The notes beneath the pieces are model-generated. The model was not told the origin of the DNA. It saw nothing but the letters and a program-made list of their open reading frames with translations, and did no database searches. A stretch of DNA of 64,000 nt from Brachypodius melanocephalos. Taxonomy: Eukaryota; Chordata; Aves; Passeriformes; Pycnonotidae. Position numbers and translations under genes: made by a program. The DNA is taken from contig VZSR01000479.1 of assembly GCA_013398615.1 (NCBI GenBank), positions 224,199 to 288,198 of the forward strand, written 5' to 3'. Positions 12,839-25,905 of this stretch are shown here, in pieces; the stretch's first letter is position 1; each line of letters opens with the position of its first letter.

Positions 12839-14681
12839 CATTTCTCCCTTTCCATGAAAGCTGGCATAATAATTATCTGGAGCCATATTTAGGGAGTGTA
12901 ATTATAGTATATTTTTTCGTGCACGTATTTACTCTAAAACATGAAATCTGATTTATTTTCGTTCTGGAAAAGATTTGCCATTCTGTAGGCTGTACTAGAT
13001 GATTTTTAAAAATTAAATTAATTGTTTCAGCATCTTATGAAGTAAGTAGTATACACTGCGAGGAGGAAAAAAAAAAAAAAGGTTAATAGTGGTGAACGAG
13101 ATAGCTTTGGGTGCACTGGAGCAGAGGCTGCCAGCCCAGAGCTTTCCTTCCCAAACTGTGCTGTCACCAGCTTTAGTTCAACACAGTGTCACTTGGATGT
13201 GAAGCCTGGCTGTGGAAAAAAATCTAATTGTCTTGGATTTCCTTGGTGAAAGTGTTTGGATCTGATTCACTTCCACAAATGTTAGCTGTCTTTTCTGTGG
13301 AATTTGTACATTTCCAAATATTTCATTCTATATAATTATTTGGAAAATTTTGAAGTAAAAGCGCTTCAGTGCTTATTTTGTTGTTTAATTAAAAAGTTTG
13401 CCAAAATGGAGCTGTTCCTGCTGACATTTTCTAAACGAGATGTTAAATCTATAAGGAAGATCTCAGATCTATTTCATTTTGGTATTCCAGTTTCTGCTGT
13501 GACACAGGTTTGGAGCTTAACTAAGTGCAACCTTTCACTCTTTCTAAACAGGGCTATAGTTCAGTAGTTCAAATCTAGAAATTAATGGAATTTGCTGTGA
13601 AAGCTGCAGCTCTTGCTTGTGCTTTAGCAAGGCAAGTTCCTTCCCTGATCAAAGGCAATCAGCACTGAATGTGTACAGATTTCTTTTTGCTAGGTGACTT
13701 GCTGAGGGATTGAAGCTGTTCTTCCTTTTAACTGCTGGAACGGAATAGGCGTAGGAAATAAGACATGCAGAAAGATTTCTGTTGAAGTTTTCCCAGATTC
13801 AGCACCTAATTTTCCTTTAAAGTCTACAGCTTAAGCTGCTCATTTTTCCATTTCGTGCAAAATAACCCTAAAATAAAGCTGATTTGGGGAAATCCCTGCT
13901 GCAGTGCCAGCCAATGGATAATCACTGTAGCCTTTCCAAGCAGGTTACACTTGACCCTTTGGTAACTTTTTTTCCTTCCTCTCTCCCTGCTTTTCCTCTG
14001 CCATCATCTCGTGGTTTTATGGGTCCTGTCTTCCCCATTTCCTAATTATGTCCGGGGAACTTGATCATGATATGAGTAATTGGAGTTCTGATACAGGCTT
14101 ACAGCATGCATTACAATGTAATATGAAATGTAGACACTTCTGCTCTAAGTGGAAGTGACAGATCAGAGCTTACAAATTGCATTCATTCATTTAAGAACCG
14201 TCTGGGACATCTAAATTGATCACATGTGTTGTATGGATTATGTAATATTAATTAGAGTGGTATCCAATAGTGCAGCTGTGGTCTTTGATGGTTCTATTAA
14301 ACCTCTGTTTTCAGGGGGTTGTAATTCAGTTCTGCAAGTCTTTTATTTCACGGGAGGAAAACCTGAAGTATAATTCTTTCTTCATTGAAATTGAGAAGTG
14401 TTAGTGTAGGTAGATGTAAATTCAAGAATGAATCAAAGAAACAATATCCATGAGATCTCAGACTTCTGGGTATTTTTACACTTGTACTCAACTTTTATAT
14501 CTCTAGAATGAGCACTTTTCATCTCATAACTGAATATTATCTGTTTGAAATAGAGATAATAATTTCTTGCCCTGCTACTGTAGTGCTGATTTTTAACATA
14601 AGCTGATGACACTTTTGTGTTTCATGATGTATGTTGTCAATTGTTCCTACGTATTTATGGTATGTAAGTATGTTCTATAAA

Positions 14682-14714
14682 TATAAATATATACAGTATA
14701 TAAATATATACAGT
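14682..14714 (+). repeat. Two-copy AT-rich tandem repeat, 17-bp period
   Basis: TATAAATATATACAGT occurs at 14682-14697 and again at 14699-14714 without mismatch. Confidence 0.85.
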
Positions 14715-15566
14715 TTTTGTGATGGACATATGTGGTCATTATTAGTGCAGGATTGAACTAAGGAAAGGTGCTATGCTGTTTGTCCAAGGCAACATAAAAA
14801 AACAAGTTAAATTTTAAAGTGTAAGATCACAAGTTCATGATTCCTGTGCTCAGTTTTCTTTAGTTCAGCTTTTCGGCAGGACTGACTTGATGTTAAAGTA
14901 TTTGTAGGAGGATGTGCTGGCATTACTTTGTGCAATATTTTAGGTGCTGCTGGGTTGGGTGCTTGTACTGGGCCATATGTGATGTTAATGTTCTGAAGTT
15001 AATTATAATTACTCACAAACTTTGCTCTAAAAGTTAATTTCTGCTACAACTCCCAAGTTGCATTCTAGGGCTGATTTAATTTGCATTATGAGTAGTGCAT
15101 CTTCTGATTCACACCTTTAGGCTCCAGTCTGTCTAACAAAAATACTGGATAGTCATAATACAAAGAAATTAAAGGGCTATACTAACTTCCTACAAATTAC
15201 ATTAAGAATTTAAAAATGGCATTTGAGCTCTTTAGGATTATAAGCCTGGCTGGGTATTGGTGATTCCATCTGCAGTGAGGCTGCAGATGAAAAAAAATTG
15301 TGACTTTTTCCCCTTTGTGTCTAACTTCCAGTTCAGAATGACAGCAAACTGCTCCAGGCAGGATTCTCACAGCCCTTCCTGGCTGCTGGAATATAAGAAC
15401 TTCAGCAGTATTGTCTATAACATGATGGATTTGTACTGTTTTCCCCAGACGGTATGTGCAAAACTTGTTATTTAAGGCCTGCATAAATGCTTTTTATATA
15501 CAAAGAAGTTTCCTATTCTAGTACAAAGGGATAAAAATCTGTCGTTGTGGAGCTATTTTGGAGGTT

Positions 15567-15610
15567 TTTTTGTTGTTGTTGCTGCTGGTTTTTTGTTTGT
15601 TTGTTTTTCA
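15567..15610. repeat. T-rich (GTT)n/(GTTT)n tract
   Basis: A TTTTTTT run is followed by GTT triplets, GCTGCTG and GTTTGTTTGTTTTT. A similar GTTT-rich tract lies at 16048-16097. Confidence 0.85.
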
Positions 15611-15646
15611 TGTTTCTCAAAACAGCCATTCATATTCATATGAAAT

Positions 15647-15668
15647 GATGGGCTACAAGTAGCCCATC
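15647..15668. repeat. Perfect 10-bp inverted repeat, 2-nt spacer, with a third copy nearby
   Basis: GATGGGCTAC and GTAGCCCATC are separated by AA. The word GATGGGCTAC recurs in direct orientation at 15677-15686. Confidence 0.85.
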
Positions 15669-16344
15669 TCCTTTTGGATGGGCTACTGTTTTAAAGGAAC
15701 AGTGGCCCACATTCTCTTGCTTGTCCTTTTGATTTGTTATTTATTGATTTTTACTCTGAAGTTTAGAGCAACCTTTTATGAAGTAGCTCTTTCCAATTCC
15801 TCTCAGTATCTTCCAGCCCTGAAGAGCTGCACCAGGCCCACATGCTCGTTGCATTCCTTCCGTGTGCAGCACACGTTATTTCTCAAAGCAATGATGCTTT
15901 TTAAGTTTGCAAAAGCATTGCAAAGCAATCTTCAAAGCATTCTGGGTCAACCTTCCTCCAGTGACATGAAAATAAGATAATCTCCCTTTTTTTTTCCCTG
16001 TTTGTGCACCGCTTCAATTTCAGTATGTTCAGTGTAGTGAAAAATGGGTTTTTTGTTTGTTTGGTTGGTTTTTTGTTTTGTTTTGCTTTGTTTTTAATTA
16101 CAAAAGAAAATTTTGGAATGATCCACTAGAGTGGGAGAAAGATAAAAGTTTACCACTGGGATCTCTTAAGCTGCATCATGGTTAATAGTCAGGTTTCTTT
16201 TTAGATGAAAATATTAAAAAATCTGTGCAGATAAAACTACCTTTTTATAAAGATTTTTGTTGTGAAGACTGGATTGATCCACTGATCCACATATTTATAT
16301 TGTCAATCTTTGTAGTCGATTGATAGAGACAATTAATTTTGTTT

Positions 16345-16371
16345 TAATCTTTTGCCAAAAGCAAAAGATTA
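16345..16371. repeat. Perfect 11-bp inverted repeat, 5-nt loop
   Basis: TAATCTTTTGC and GCAAAAGATTA flank CAAAA, giving a small stem-loop. It is too short for a miRNA precursor. Confidence 0.85.
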
Positions 16372-19300
16372 TCCTTCTGTTTAAAGGAGCTCTTTGATTA
16401 TTACTGTGATTTGCATCTGCTGAATTAAATTTTAGCTATATCCCAAAACATAACTAGAAGCAGAATGAGCTCTTACTATCCTTTAGTCTTTATAATCTTC
16501 TGAATTTATTTTGATTTAGTTGTATTTTTAATATGAACAGATACTTTGACTTCTTAGCAAGTAACTTTTTAAAACCACCCCCTTTGAAAAAGCATTTTAA
16601 AAATTACTTAAATGTCTACTGTAGTGTATTTGCCAACAGGAAATATCAGCTCTGCATGGAAACACAAAGTATTGCCTCATGCTTATTGAAGGGAGCAGGG
16701 TTTCCAGGAGTGCTTTTGTTCAAACATGTACCTGATGGATTTTATTTATTGGAATCACTGTAGTTTCCTGCTCCCCTGAACATCAGGAAATCTGAATTCC
16801 CTTTATCTCCAGGACTCTGCAGAGAAGAGGTGGTCATCCCTAGTGGATACTGGTGCAGAATTTCAACACTTAGCTCTCAGTAATTTCCTCTCTACTTTTG
16901 GATAAATTTTTCATCTCCATAAGGAGCTTCCATTTCCATGAGAAATCAGCCTTTTAAAAAGAAATTAATTTAAAAAGCTATTAAATAGACAAGCTGGACA
17001 GCAGCATTTTGCAGCTATTGTTATGGGGTGTGATGAATCTGGAAATATGTGGAAAAGGCTTTTTAGGATTCAGTGAGCACCTCCTATCCAATGTGGCACT
17101 CACAGGTCCCCAGCATAACATGACTGCAGTATTTATCATTATGAAATAACCTGTTGTTTTCCTGGAACTTTTTCTTCAGCCTTTACTTGTCTAAAATGAG
17201 TATAATTGCATGCATTTGAAATCCTTAATTTTTTTTCACCCTCTTTTTCTTCTTTAAATTTGTAATGAAATAATTTCATAGTTATCTTTCCTAAATTTTC
17301 AAGTAAGGTCCTCCTCTGAGGCTGCCCACCCTCAGACAGGGTGATGGGGAAGGTTTAAAGTGTGGTTTAAAACTGCTCCATCTCATTCCCTTGCTGCAGG
17401 TCTTAAAGCAGCTTTGCTATAAAATCTGATGGATATGTACAAGTTTTAATCATCTGGCTTAATTGGGTGGCTCTTGTGTTAAATACCTGCATGGCTGAAT
17501 GTTTGAACCATATTGTGCATAAAATCCACTCCTGTGAGATCTCACTGGCAGTTAGAGTGGTAGAAGGAAATGAAGTTCAAGGGAAATTTAATATTCTACT
17601 GCTTGTATGGAATCAAAATGGTTTTGAAGAGTAAAGACTTTTAACTTGGAATGCTGAAATCAAAGAAATTAATCAAATAACCTTTTATTACTGAAAATTT
17701 TACTCAATAGTTTTTAATATCTCAGCAGTTTCATTTTCATAAAACTTCTTTCTACCTAAGGACTAAATTTAGTCATTCCGTGATTTTTTTTTCCCATGAG
17801 GGACTTCAGGGCTATTTTTGGAAGAGGAAGTATATTGATTGTGAGGTGTCTCTGGCATTTTCAGTCTGTTTACCTGTTTTGTGGCAATTTTCCTTCAGAA
17901 TACAGGCTTTTGAAGCATCTGAAACATCTGAAGAGTTTGAAGATCCCAGAACCTCTTAATACTTTAGGACACATCTATTTTGATTAAACAAACAAACAAA
18001 GAAATTAACAAGGAAAACTTGATAGTTTTGATCAAGAGTAATAGATTTGATCAAGACTAAGACTTTTTTGAGACATTAGTTTGGTTTTTTTATACCAAGA
18101 GGTTTAATTTACAATAGTTTTAAATTTTATGCATAATGAGAATAATGTTTCATCATCCAGCATAGATTAAATACCATTACTTTAGTTCTTAAACTATAAA
18201 TATTTTTTAAAAGAATGACATAAAGTATTAAGTAGTTTATTGTGTCCCTTCCTAAAGGCAGCAGAGAGGAAATGAACCAAAAGAAATGCTATTATTCATG
18301 ACAAATAGGCAGAGTAAATAGTAACCAGTAAATAATGAGACCACTGTTAGTAAATGGGCAAGCCACAGTGGATTTTAAGATGATAAATCAAATTATTATA
18401 CTCATATTTATTTGATTTTCTCACTGTAACAATTTGAGGTTTTAACGCAGGAGTGCCCAGGCTGCAGATCCTGTTTCACTGTGTGTAATGACACCATTTG
18501 TTTTACTGTCCCTTGTTCAGGGTCAATTCAAATGTTTCCAAGTTTACCAACCTTTTCCTGTACCTCCAGCTAAATGTCAGACACTGACATTATTTATTTT
18601 CTCTCTCTTCTTAAGCATCCTGGAAATGCAGTGCAGGTGATTCAGGTGTAGCCCCTGCTGAATATCGAGGTAGTTCTATTGTAGTAATAAAACCTCTTTT
18701 TTGTGACTTCTGTGAGCCAATTTTGTTCTGAGGAAAATCTTCATATCTTCAGCTTTTTTCTGTGGCCAATCTATTGGTTTCCTGCAGCTCAAATGCAGTG
18801 TTTGCAGCAGTCACTGGGACCCTCAGTGCTCTATCCACAGCTTTCTCTTGATGCTGTATCTAAAATCCCTGCTTGTCCTTGTCTTTCTCAGGTCAATAAA
18901 TACTCACATGAATAGTGAAAAAAAGAGACAATGAAAAATGGTGTCACTTGCAATGTTGTTTCCTGGCTGTCTGACAGAATTTCTGATTTTCTTTGTCATG
19001 CTCCTCCTGGCACCTGTTACCATTCTCAGTCTTTCCATTTCTCTGAAAATCTCTGAGTATCTCAGCCCAAAGATGTTCCAAGCTAAGCTGGATTCCCTTC
19101 CTGACAAATCCTATCCCTTCCAAATAGTACTAAGGTCTATTTACCTGATGATTTCTTTCTGAGATATATGAAATTTAATACTTCCAGTATCTTCTGCTTG
19201 AGTAGAGTGCTTGATTCAGGTAGCATTGTGTACATTACTTGTTTGTTCTAAAACTATACATAAAAACTGAATAGATCAGGTAATCTTGCAGCAGAATGGG

Positions 19301-21321
19301 CCATTTGTGTAGCTGCTAAATAATACAATTATTTTATAATTTGATAAGAAACTGGACTTTCTGTTAAATATATCAGTCATCTTTAGTCACATTGATCTTT
19401 CAGCTCTGTGGAAAAACATCTCTGTGGACTGAGGGATGTTCACTTTAGGAACCTAATACCTGGTCAGTGAAGCTCAGCTTCCCTGGGTGAGGCCCAGCCG
19501 TTACAGTTCCTGTCAACAAATGCCAATAAACCACCACAGGACCTTTGCAGTCACCAGAGTTACTCAGGCAGTTGAAAATCCTCCAGAATTCAACTTCAGG
19601 AGAATTTTTCAGGCAAGTTCTTCCTTTTAAGCCAAGTGGCTGGGCACTAATGCAGTAAGTGTCACATCAGGCAGCCCTTGGGCTGATCAAACCCTAAATC
19701 ACTGCCCTGGGCAAATGTCCCACTGAAGGGATCTGCAGTCCTCCTGCTTCATCCTAAGGGAATATTCAAATATAGTTTAGTGATTTCTCAACAAGTCACA
19801 CTGGCTAAAGACATATCCCAGTCAAACAAGCAAGAAAAAACCTGAAATGTTTATCAGCGTAAGTGGAAACAAACCCAACTTTCCTGCATGCACTTGTGTC
19901 ACATGAAAGTACTTTAAATTACGGAAATGCTGAACCCGGCCCTCAGTAATGGATGATTTTGCTCTTTTCACCTTTAACATTAGTTGAGTGAAAGGGAGTG
20001 ACATCTCTGAGGAATTATGTGGCACTTGTAAAATGATGGTTTTTTCCCCTTCTACCCATTACAGCATTGCAAAATATTAGGAAAATTCTGAAGGTGTGGA
20101 TGCTGGAATACAGACTATATCCTGGAACTCAATGGAAATATACTTTCCACCAGACTTTAGTTGAGCTGCATTTTTTTAAATAGTTAAATTAACAAATATC
20201 ACTTACTAACTCGACTCCTAGTTACAGTATTTATGTTAAATAATACAAATAGTACTTGTGATATGCTAAATGGAAATCTTCATGTTGGAATTTATTGTCT
20301 TTTGTAAGCCAGAATGTCCCTGTTTGGGGAAGTAAAATGAGTCTTGCGGACTCTTCTGGCAGGATGAAATCCAGGCTTCTTGGGTATTTGAAAATTTAGA
20401 CTAAAAGTGAATTCTCCAAATCCTTCCTTCCTTTTTAAAACCCAAGGACAGTGTTACAATACAGGGCTGCTGAAACATTTGAGCTTGCACTCTAATCTAC
20501 ACTTCAGCTTTAATTGTCATGATTAAAATAATTAAGATTAATAGAATTCAGTTCTGAGCAAGACAAGGCATGCAGGCTCTGAACTCTTGCTTGTATCTTT
20601 CATTGTACTGTGCAAGGAATATTAGGAGTACTGAATGGATTCCCATGAAATAAATGTGTGTAGTACTAAGTACTATGTTTTGCTTCTTCTTGAGGGATTT
20701 TTCTGAGCAGCACAAACTATTTTAGATAACAGAAATGACTGTTAAGGGCAGGATATTAATAGATATATTAAAATGGAAAGAATTGCTTTCGCAAACTGAT
20801 TATTTTGCAGGACAGTTTTTATATCTTTAAAAATACACATTTTTCTCTTTAGCAAGCTTCCAAGTGCCTCTTAACATGAGTATTTTGCAGTGTCAAGGAG
20901 AAATTTGGGCAGGTAGATGGTCTTTTCATTGCTTGTTAGCCAAAATATATCCCTTGTCTTGCATGGAAAAATACAGGTTGTGACAAATTAAATTTCTAGA
21001 AAATGTCATGAGTGGAGAGATGAGTGGGGTGGCATTGAACAGAGGTTTTAGTTAATTGAGGAGCTGTTTATAAAACATTGTTTTGTGTTACCTCTGTGTG
21101 TGTGTTGCTGCATTGTGGTTTTATCTGATTGTTGATGCTCCTCTGGGAGGGCAATTGTGTGAATGCACATTGAAACATATGTGACCTTAGGAGACCCAGT
21201 GCTGTCAAGAAAATAAAAATCGTCACTAGCACATCTTCTGGCTCCTGGAGGATTCAACAATCCACTGAGTTTTTGAAAACATTGCTCCTTTCAAGTGGGA
21301 AAATGAGCAGAAGATAATTAC

Positions 21322-21364
21322 CTTTTTTTCTTTTTTTCTTTTTTTCTTTTTTTCTTTTTTTTTT
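21322..21364. repeat. (CTTTTTTT)n octamer microsatellite
   Basis: About five consecutive CTTTTTTT units end in a longer T run and TCCTCC. Confidence 0.92.
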
Positions 21365-24300
21365 CCTCCTCAAGGGACCACACACAGCAGTTTTTGTGTT
21401 CCCAGGAGTGGCAGATTAAGATTTTCTGAGGAGTTTGAGAGTGTTTTCACAGAGGGATCATGGAAAGCACATTTTGTCATGTGAGATTTATAATAACCCT
21501 CTAAGTGTTTGGTGCAACTCAGGCCTGTTGGATTTCAACAGCAATCCCTGTCTGTGGCAGTTACAGGAGGGAGTGATGTTATCGTGTCCAGAAGGCAGGA
21601 GTGGCACTCAGTGTGTATGGAACTGGCTAAAGAGGCGTTGCGATCAAAACATCCCCAAATTGCAATATACATCCTACACAGGCAGCCCTGCCCACTGTGG
21701 GGTTCAGAGTCCCCAGGGAGCTGCTGCTCATCTGAGAGTAGATATAGAGCTTCACTGAGTTCAGAAAGCAAGGCCCCTTTTTATGACAACTTAACATTCA
21801 TGCTCATTTGAACTCTGAGAAAACAGCGTTTTGATCTCGAGTGGAGCTGCAGTTCTTGCAAAGTCTCCCTCATTACATGAAGTACTAAAGGAAAGGAATT
21901 GAGAAGCAGTAAAGTCATGATGACTGAACAAATTGGTGGGCTCTGTTCCTGCTTTCCTCTCATCTTCAGGCTATTACAAAGTCAATTTAAATGGAAAAGT
22001 GAGCACGTAGCAACTGTTCTGTGTGTTGAGAGGAAACTGCTTTCCAGCTGATGGTGCTTTCAGGAGTGGGGTGAATCTGTGCCTTTGTGTTTGCAGTGAG
22101 CGCTGTGGGAGTGCCATGGCCTTGGCCAGAAAACAGTCATGGAATTGTATTTCTGTGTGTTGGTGTTACCTCATGCTGCCTTCATTCTTCCCTGTCCAGG
22201 GCGCAGGGCTATTACAGGCAGGGAGGTTCTTTCAAGGCTCAGGTGGGTGTCTGAAATAAACTACTTTTCCAGTGTTCAGCTCACTCCTTGAATTACCTTG
22301 GGACTCAAGATTTTCTATCCTGTTGTCATACTTTCCTGTAAGACTGTGCTGATTCATCAGGAAAAAAATCACATTGTTATAACACAAAAGAGGTGGTAAA
22401 TGAATTTAATATATGGAGGTGATTTTTTTGCCTGGTATTTCTGTCTTGGGGGAACAGGTCAGAGCAAAATCTCTTCTTGGCATGGCAGTATATTAGACTG
22501 TGTTAGTAGCTGTATGTACTGAGTTGAACTCCTGAGTTGAGATATTTCAAAGTAGGCAATAGGTTTTAATAATTACAAGGGGAAGAAAACATTTGAGAAA
22601 ATCAGTGTTGGATCTTGGGGAGCCAAGAATCCAGTGGACTTTTCCTAGCTCTGTACATTGGTTTGCTGTCACTGGGAATTCAGTGTCAGCATTCATGATG
22701 TGTGAAAAATAATACCACGAATGTTGCAAAGCTTATTTTAATATTATTACAGTATTCAAATGACTTACATTAGTTGCCTTATAATGATGATATTTTGATT
22801 TTTGCATGTCTGTACACTGAAGAAATCCCTCTTAGCAGTCACAGTCTCATAGTAAATAGCAATGGAGGGCTGCAGAGAAAGTGGATGTGCTGTAGCAGGA
22901 GTGCCAATGTAATTATATTTTGTTCTTCTGTGTGGTTACTCCTAGGGGAGAAGGACGTTGGTGATTAAAGTGATTAGGCACCAATATTGTTGTGGCATTA
23001 GCTGGCGCCCAGGCACTGCTCAGAGCTGTGTCACTTCATAGTGGAGCTTTGTATATGATTTACTCAAGGTAGAAGTATTTCGAGTAATTAAGGGGAATAA
23101 GAGCTTAGCTGTTTAGGGGTAATAACGACTGCAGAAGTAGCAATAATAATGGTATTTTGAAACACCTGGTGACAATCTGGCCCTCTTTATTCCTGCAAGG
23201 GTATAGTTAGAGATCCTGGTAGTTTCTAAAGCAACTGTGTTATTTCTCTAACTGACAGATCTTATGCAATCGAGCACCTTATGCTTAACCCCTGGTTGTA
23301 TTTCCCCTTATTTTTTTCCTGACCTTGAGTAAATGATTGTCATTTTATGTTCCAGCCAAAGTCCTTGAAATGTTCCTCTCCAGAAAGGGACTCAATATCG
23401 CTCTGCTGTTCCCTGAAGATTGCTGGGTACTGCGAGGGTGGAAACCATTTGCTATTACTTAATGAAAAAATGTCCTCCATAAATCACCTCTTCAAGTGGA
23501 GCTCACAGAGAAACAGCATGAGTCTTTAGCACTGCCAGCACTCTAATAGACTTATATATCCTGGGTACTCATTATTTGCTGGTTGTTAATTATAGAGTGT
23601 GTTTAAGACAGGAAATCTGGTGTGCTTCTTAAGGAAAAAAGCAGCATGACCCATCCTACAGATGAGAGGGAGCAGGCAAAGGAGGGGAAGGAAATGTCCT
23701 TTAGTTTAATTTAAAGGAATGGACTCTGTATTTCACCTACAATGAAACTCATCTGATGTTTGAATGCATGTAATTGTCTGCGTGTTTTTACTTTTTACTC
23801 TTGAATATTGAGACTAAAGGATTTTGCTGAGGCAATTTGGGTGCATCTTTGGGAGATTTTGTTTGCCATTATGGTAAAAACTCCCAAAACTCTTTGGGTA
23901 GATATGTGAAAGATGTCCCTGCAGCAGGGGAGAGCTGGAGCTTTAAGATCTTTATGCAGCTCCCTGCTTATTAGATCTGTTAATCTAATTAAGTGGTTTA
24001 CTCTGACTTCACACAGGCATGAATCAGAAGCAATTAATCTCTGAAGTCAGGTGTGTGCAATCATTATCCTGGTGGTGGGGAGATGAGGGCTAAATCCAGT
24101 GCCTGTGAGATCACCTCTCCTCCCTGCTCCAGATCACATTCACATGTATGTCACTGGGTGAAGTGTTTAAATAGCTTTATAGCAAGGATTGGCAACTCAA
24201 CTTTTCCTTCCTTTAGGCAACTCTTTTACCGGCTACTTTCTATTTCTGACTTTCTGGAAGGTTTAATTTTCTTCCTGTCAATGGCACAACTTCAACAGGG

Positions 24301-25540
24301 AGGCCAAAGGGCTCTGCCAGCAGAGCCACTCTTTGCTGTTGGGGACTCTCTGTTCTGTCAGGGAGTGGCAGGTTTTGAAGCCACTCCAACAGGAGACAAT
24401 GCCTGATGCTCACTGCCTGCTTCCCAAGGTGTCCTACAGAAGGAAAGTCCTCCTTGGCTGAAAGGCTGCTTCTCCTGTTTCAGAGGAAAGAATTGGAGGG
24501 TAAATGGAAAGCAAAGGAAAGGTGGTGTTCACCTGATCCTTGAATCAGGCTTTGTCATTCAGCTCTTTATTTTTGTTATCAATAGCCATTAGAAAGCGAT
24601 AGGTTAGCTATAAGTAAGCTCACATGTGATCTTGGAAATAGTGAAATGTTTAGCTATGGGGGAATGGAAAACTTACTGCTCTGTTGGAGATGTTCCGTAT
24701 GAAGCTGTCATACCCATGGGAGCGAAGAAAATAATTGGAACAACAGAGGTTGCTCTTGATTTCTTGCTAGCTAATGATCCTCATTTGTCAAAATGCAGGA
24801 GGGAGAGACAGCATTCCTTTCCTCAGGAAAAATCTTCCTGTATCTTAATTTCTAATTTCTAATGTGTATACACACATTGTCCATTAAATCTACAATTTTC
24901 TTCCATATATTCCTGGCTCCTCTCAGATCTCGTTGCACGTGGAAGGTGCTTCCAACTCAACTGTGTTGTGCTGGAATAGTCTGCATCCTGTCCAACACGT
25001 GTGCTGTGCCTTGGAGCAGAAAGGAGCTGACATAAAACTGACGACAGCCTGTCTCTGTGGCAGATTCTTGTCTTGCTGCAAGATGTGGGCTGCACAGAGT
25101 CCAGTGACTGTATTAGACCAGGAAATGTGCAAAAGAATGACTGGAGTGCTAATGAACATGAGTTCCTTCATAGAGCAGTTTTATTGTACTATAGGCTTTA
25201 ATAAGGCTAATTACATGCAATTTATACCAATAACCTGTCAGGCTTGAAGACCAAGAATATTAGAAAACCTGTGTTAGGAGCCTTTATTTCCTTAAGAATA
25301 CTTGGCACCTTTGAAGACATTGGTTTTTTTCATGGTAATTGATGCCATAAAGCCATTATGCAATTTTTATTGACATGTAAATATATATTTATATTAACAG
25401 CATATAAGCTTTATAATTTTTCAGGAGGTGTGTGACTTTATAAAGCTTTTTTAGTAGAGGGAGTGGCATAGCTGGAGATTACGACTTGTCTCCAGCAGAA
25501 GTGGTGGAAGAAAAACTTTGCAAATTACTAAGATCCTAAC
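21365..25540. other. Intronic sequence without recognisable genes
   Basis: No coding or repeat family was recognised. The stretch 23050-23300 contains GAGTAATTAAGG and GGTAATAACG in low-repeat sequence and may be conserved, but nothing decides this here. Confidence 0.55.
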
Positions 25541-25544
25541 TCTT

Positions 25545-25558
25545 AAAAAAAAAAAAAA
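25545..25558. repeat. Poly-A tract, 14 nt
   Basis: An A run immediately upstream of the CR1 fragment. Confidence 0.9.
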
Positions 25559-25561
25559 GGA

Positions 25562-25905
25562 TACATGGACTTACTGGAGAGAATCCAGCAAAGGGCCACA
25601 AAGAGGAAAAACTGCAGATCTGACTTTAGAGGAGAAGCTGAGAGTTGGGGCTGTTCATCCTGGAGGAGAGCAGGCTCTGAGGGAGGTTTGATCACTGTCT
25701 GTGAACACCCCAGGTGGGTGGGGGTACTGATGAGGGGCTCAGGCTCCTCTCGGTGCTGCCCAGTGCAATAGGCACAAATTGAAGTACAGGAAATTAAGCA
25801 ATTTGGAAATTGAGTAACCCATACTAGTTGGCCCTGCTTTGAGAAGAGAGATCTACATGATTTCCAGAGGTTCCTTCCAAACTCTCCTGAGACTGAGATG
25901 GCTTT
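25562..25905 (+). mobile_element. CR1 LINE fragment, 5'-truncated, internally deleted
   Basis: The 5' part matches the end of CR1 ORF2/3' region: GAGAATCCAGCAAAGGGCCAC, then a GAGGAGAAGCTGAGAG-type stretch, CTGTTCATCCTGGAGGAGAG and a GCTGCCCAGTG-like word. The 3' part has the typical GATCTACATGATTTCCAGAG and GTTCCTTCCAAACTC words. The usual segment between them (contraction around the two-contig tail) is shortened. It is non-functional. Confidence 0.8.

Larger units (their letters stand above)
12441..21300. other. Intronic sequence without recognisable genes
   Basis: A/T-rich intron. It contains homopolymer tracts (12548-12564, 12785-12838, 13067-13080), GTTT-rich runs (15567-15610, 16048-16097), short hairpins (15647-15668, 16345-16371) and a 17-bp tandem pair (14682-14714). 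The stretch 13960-14320 looks single-copy and TAAT-rich and may be a conserved non-coding element. Confidence 0.55.
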
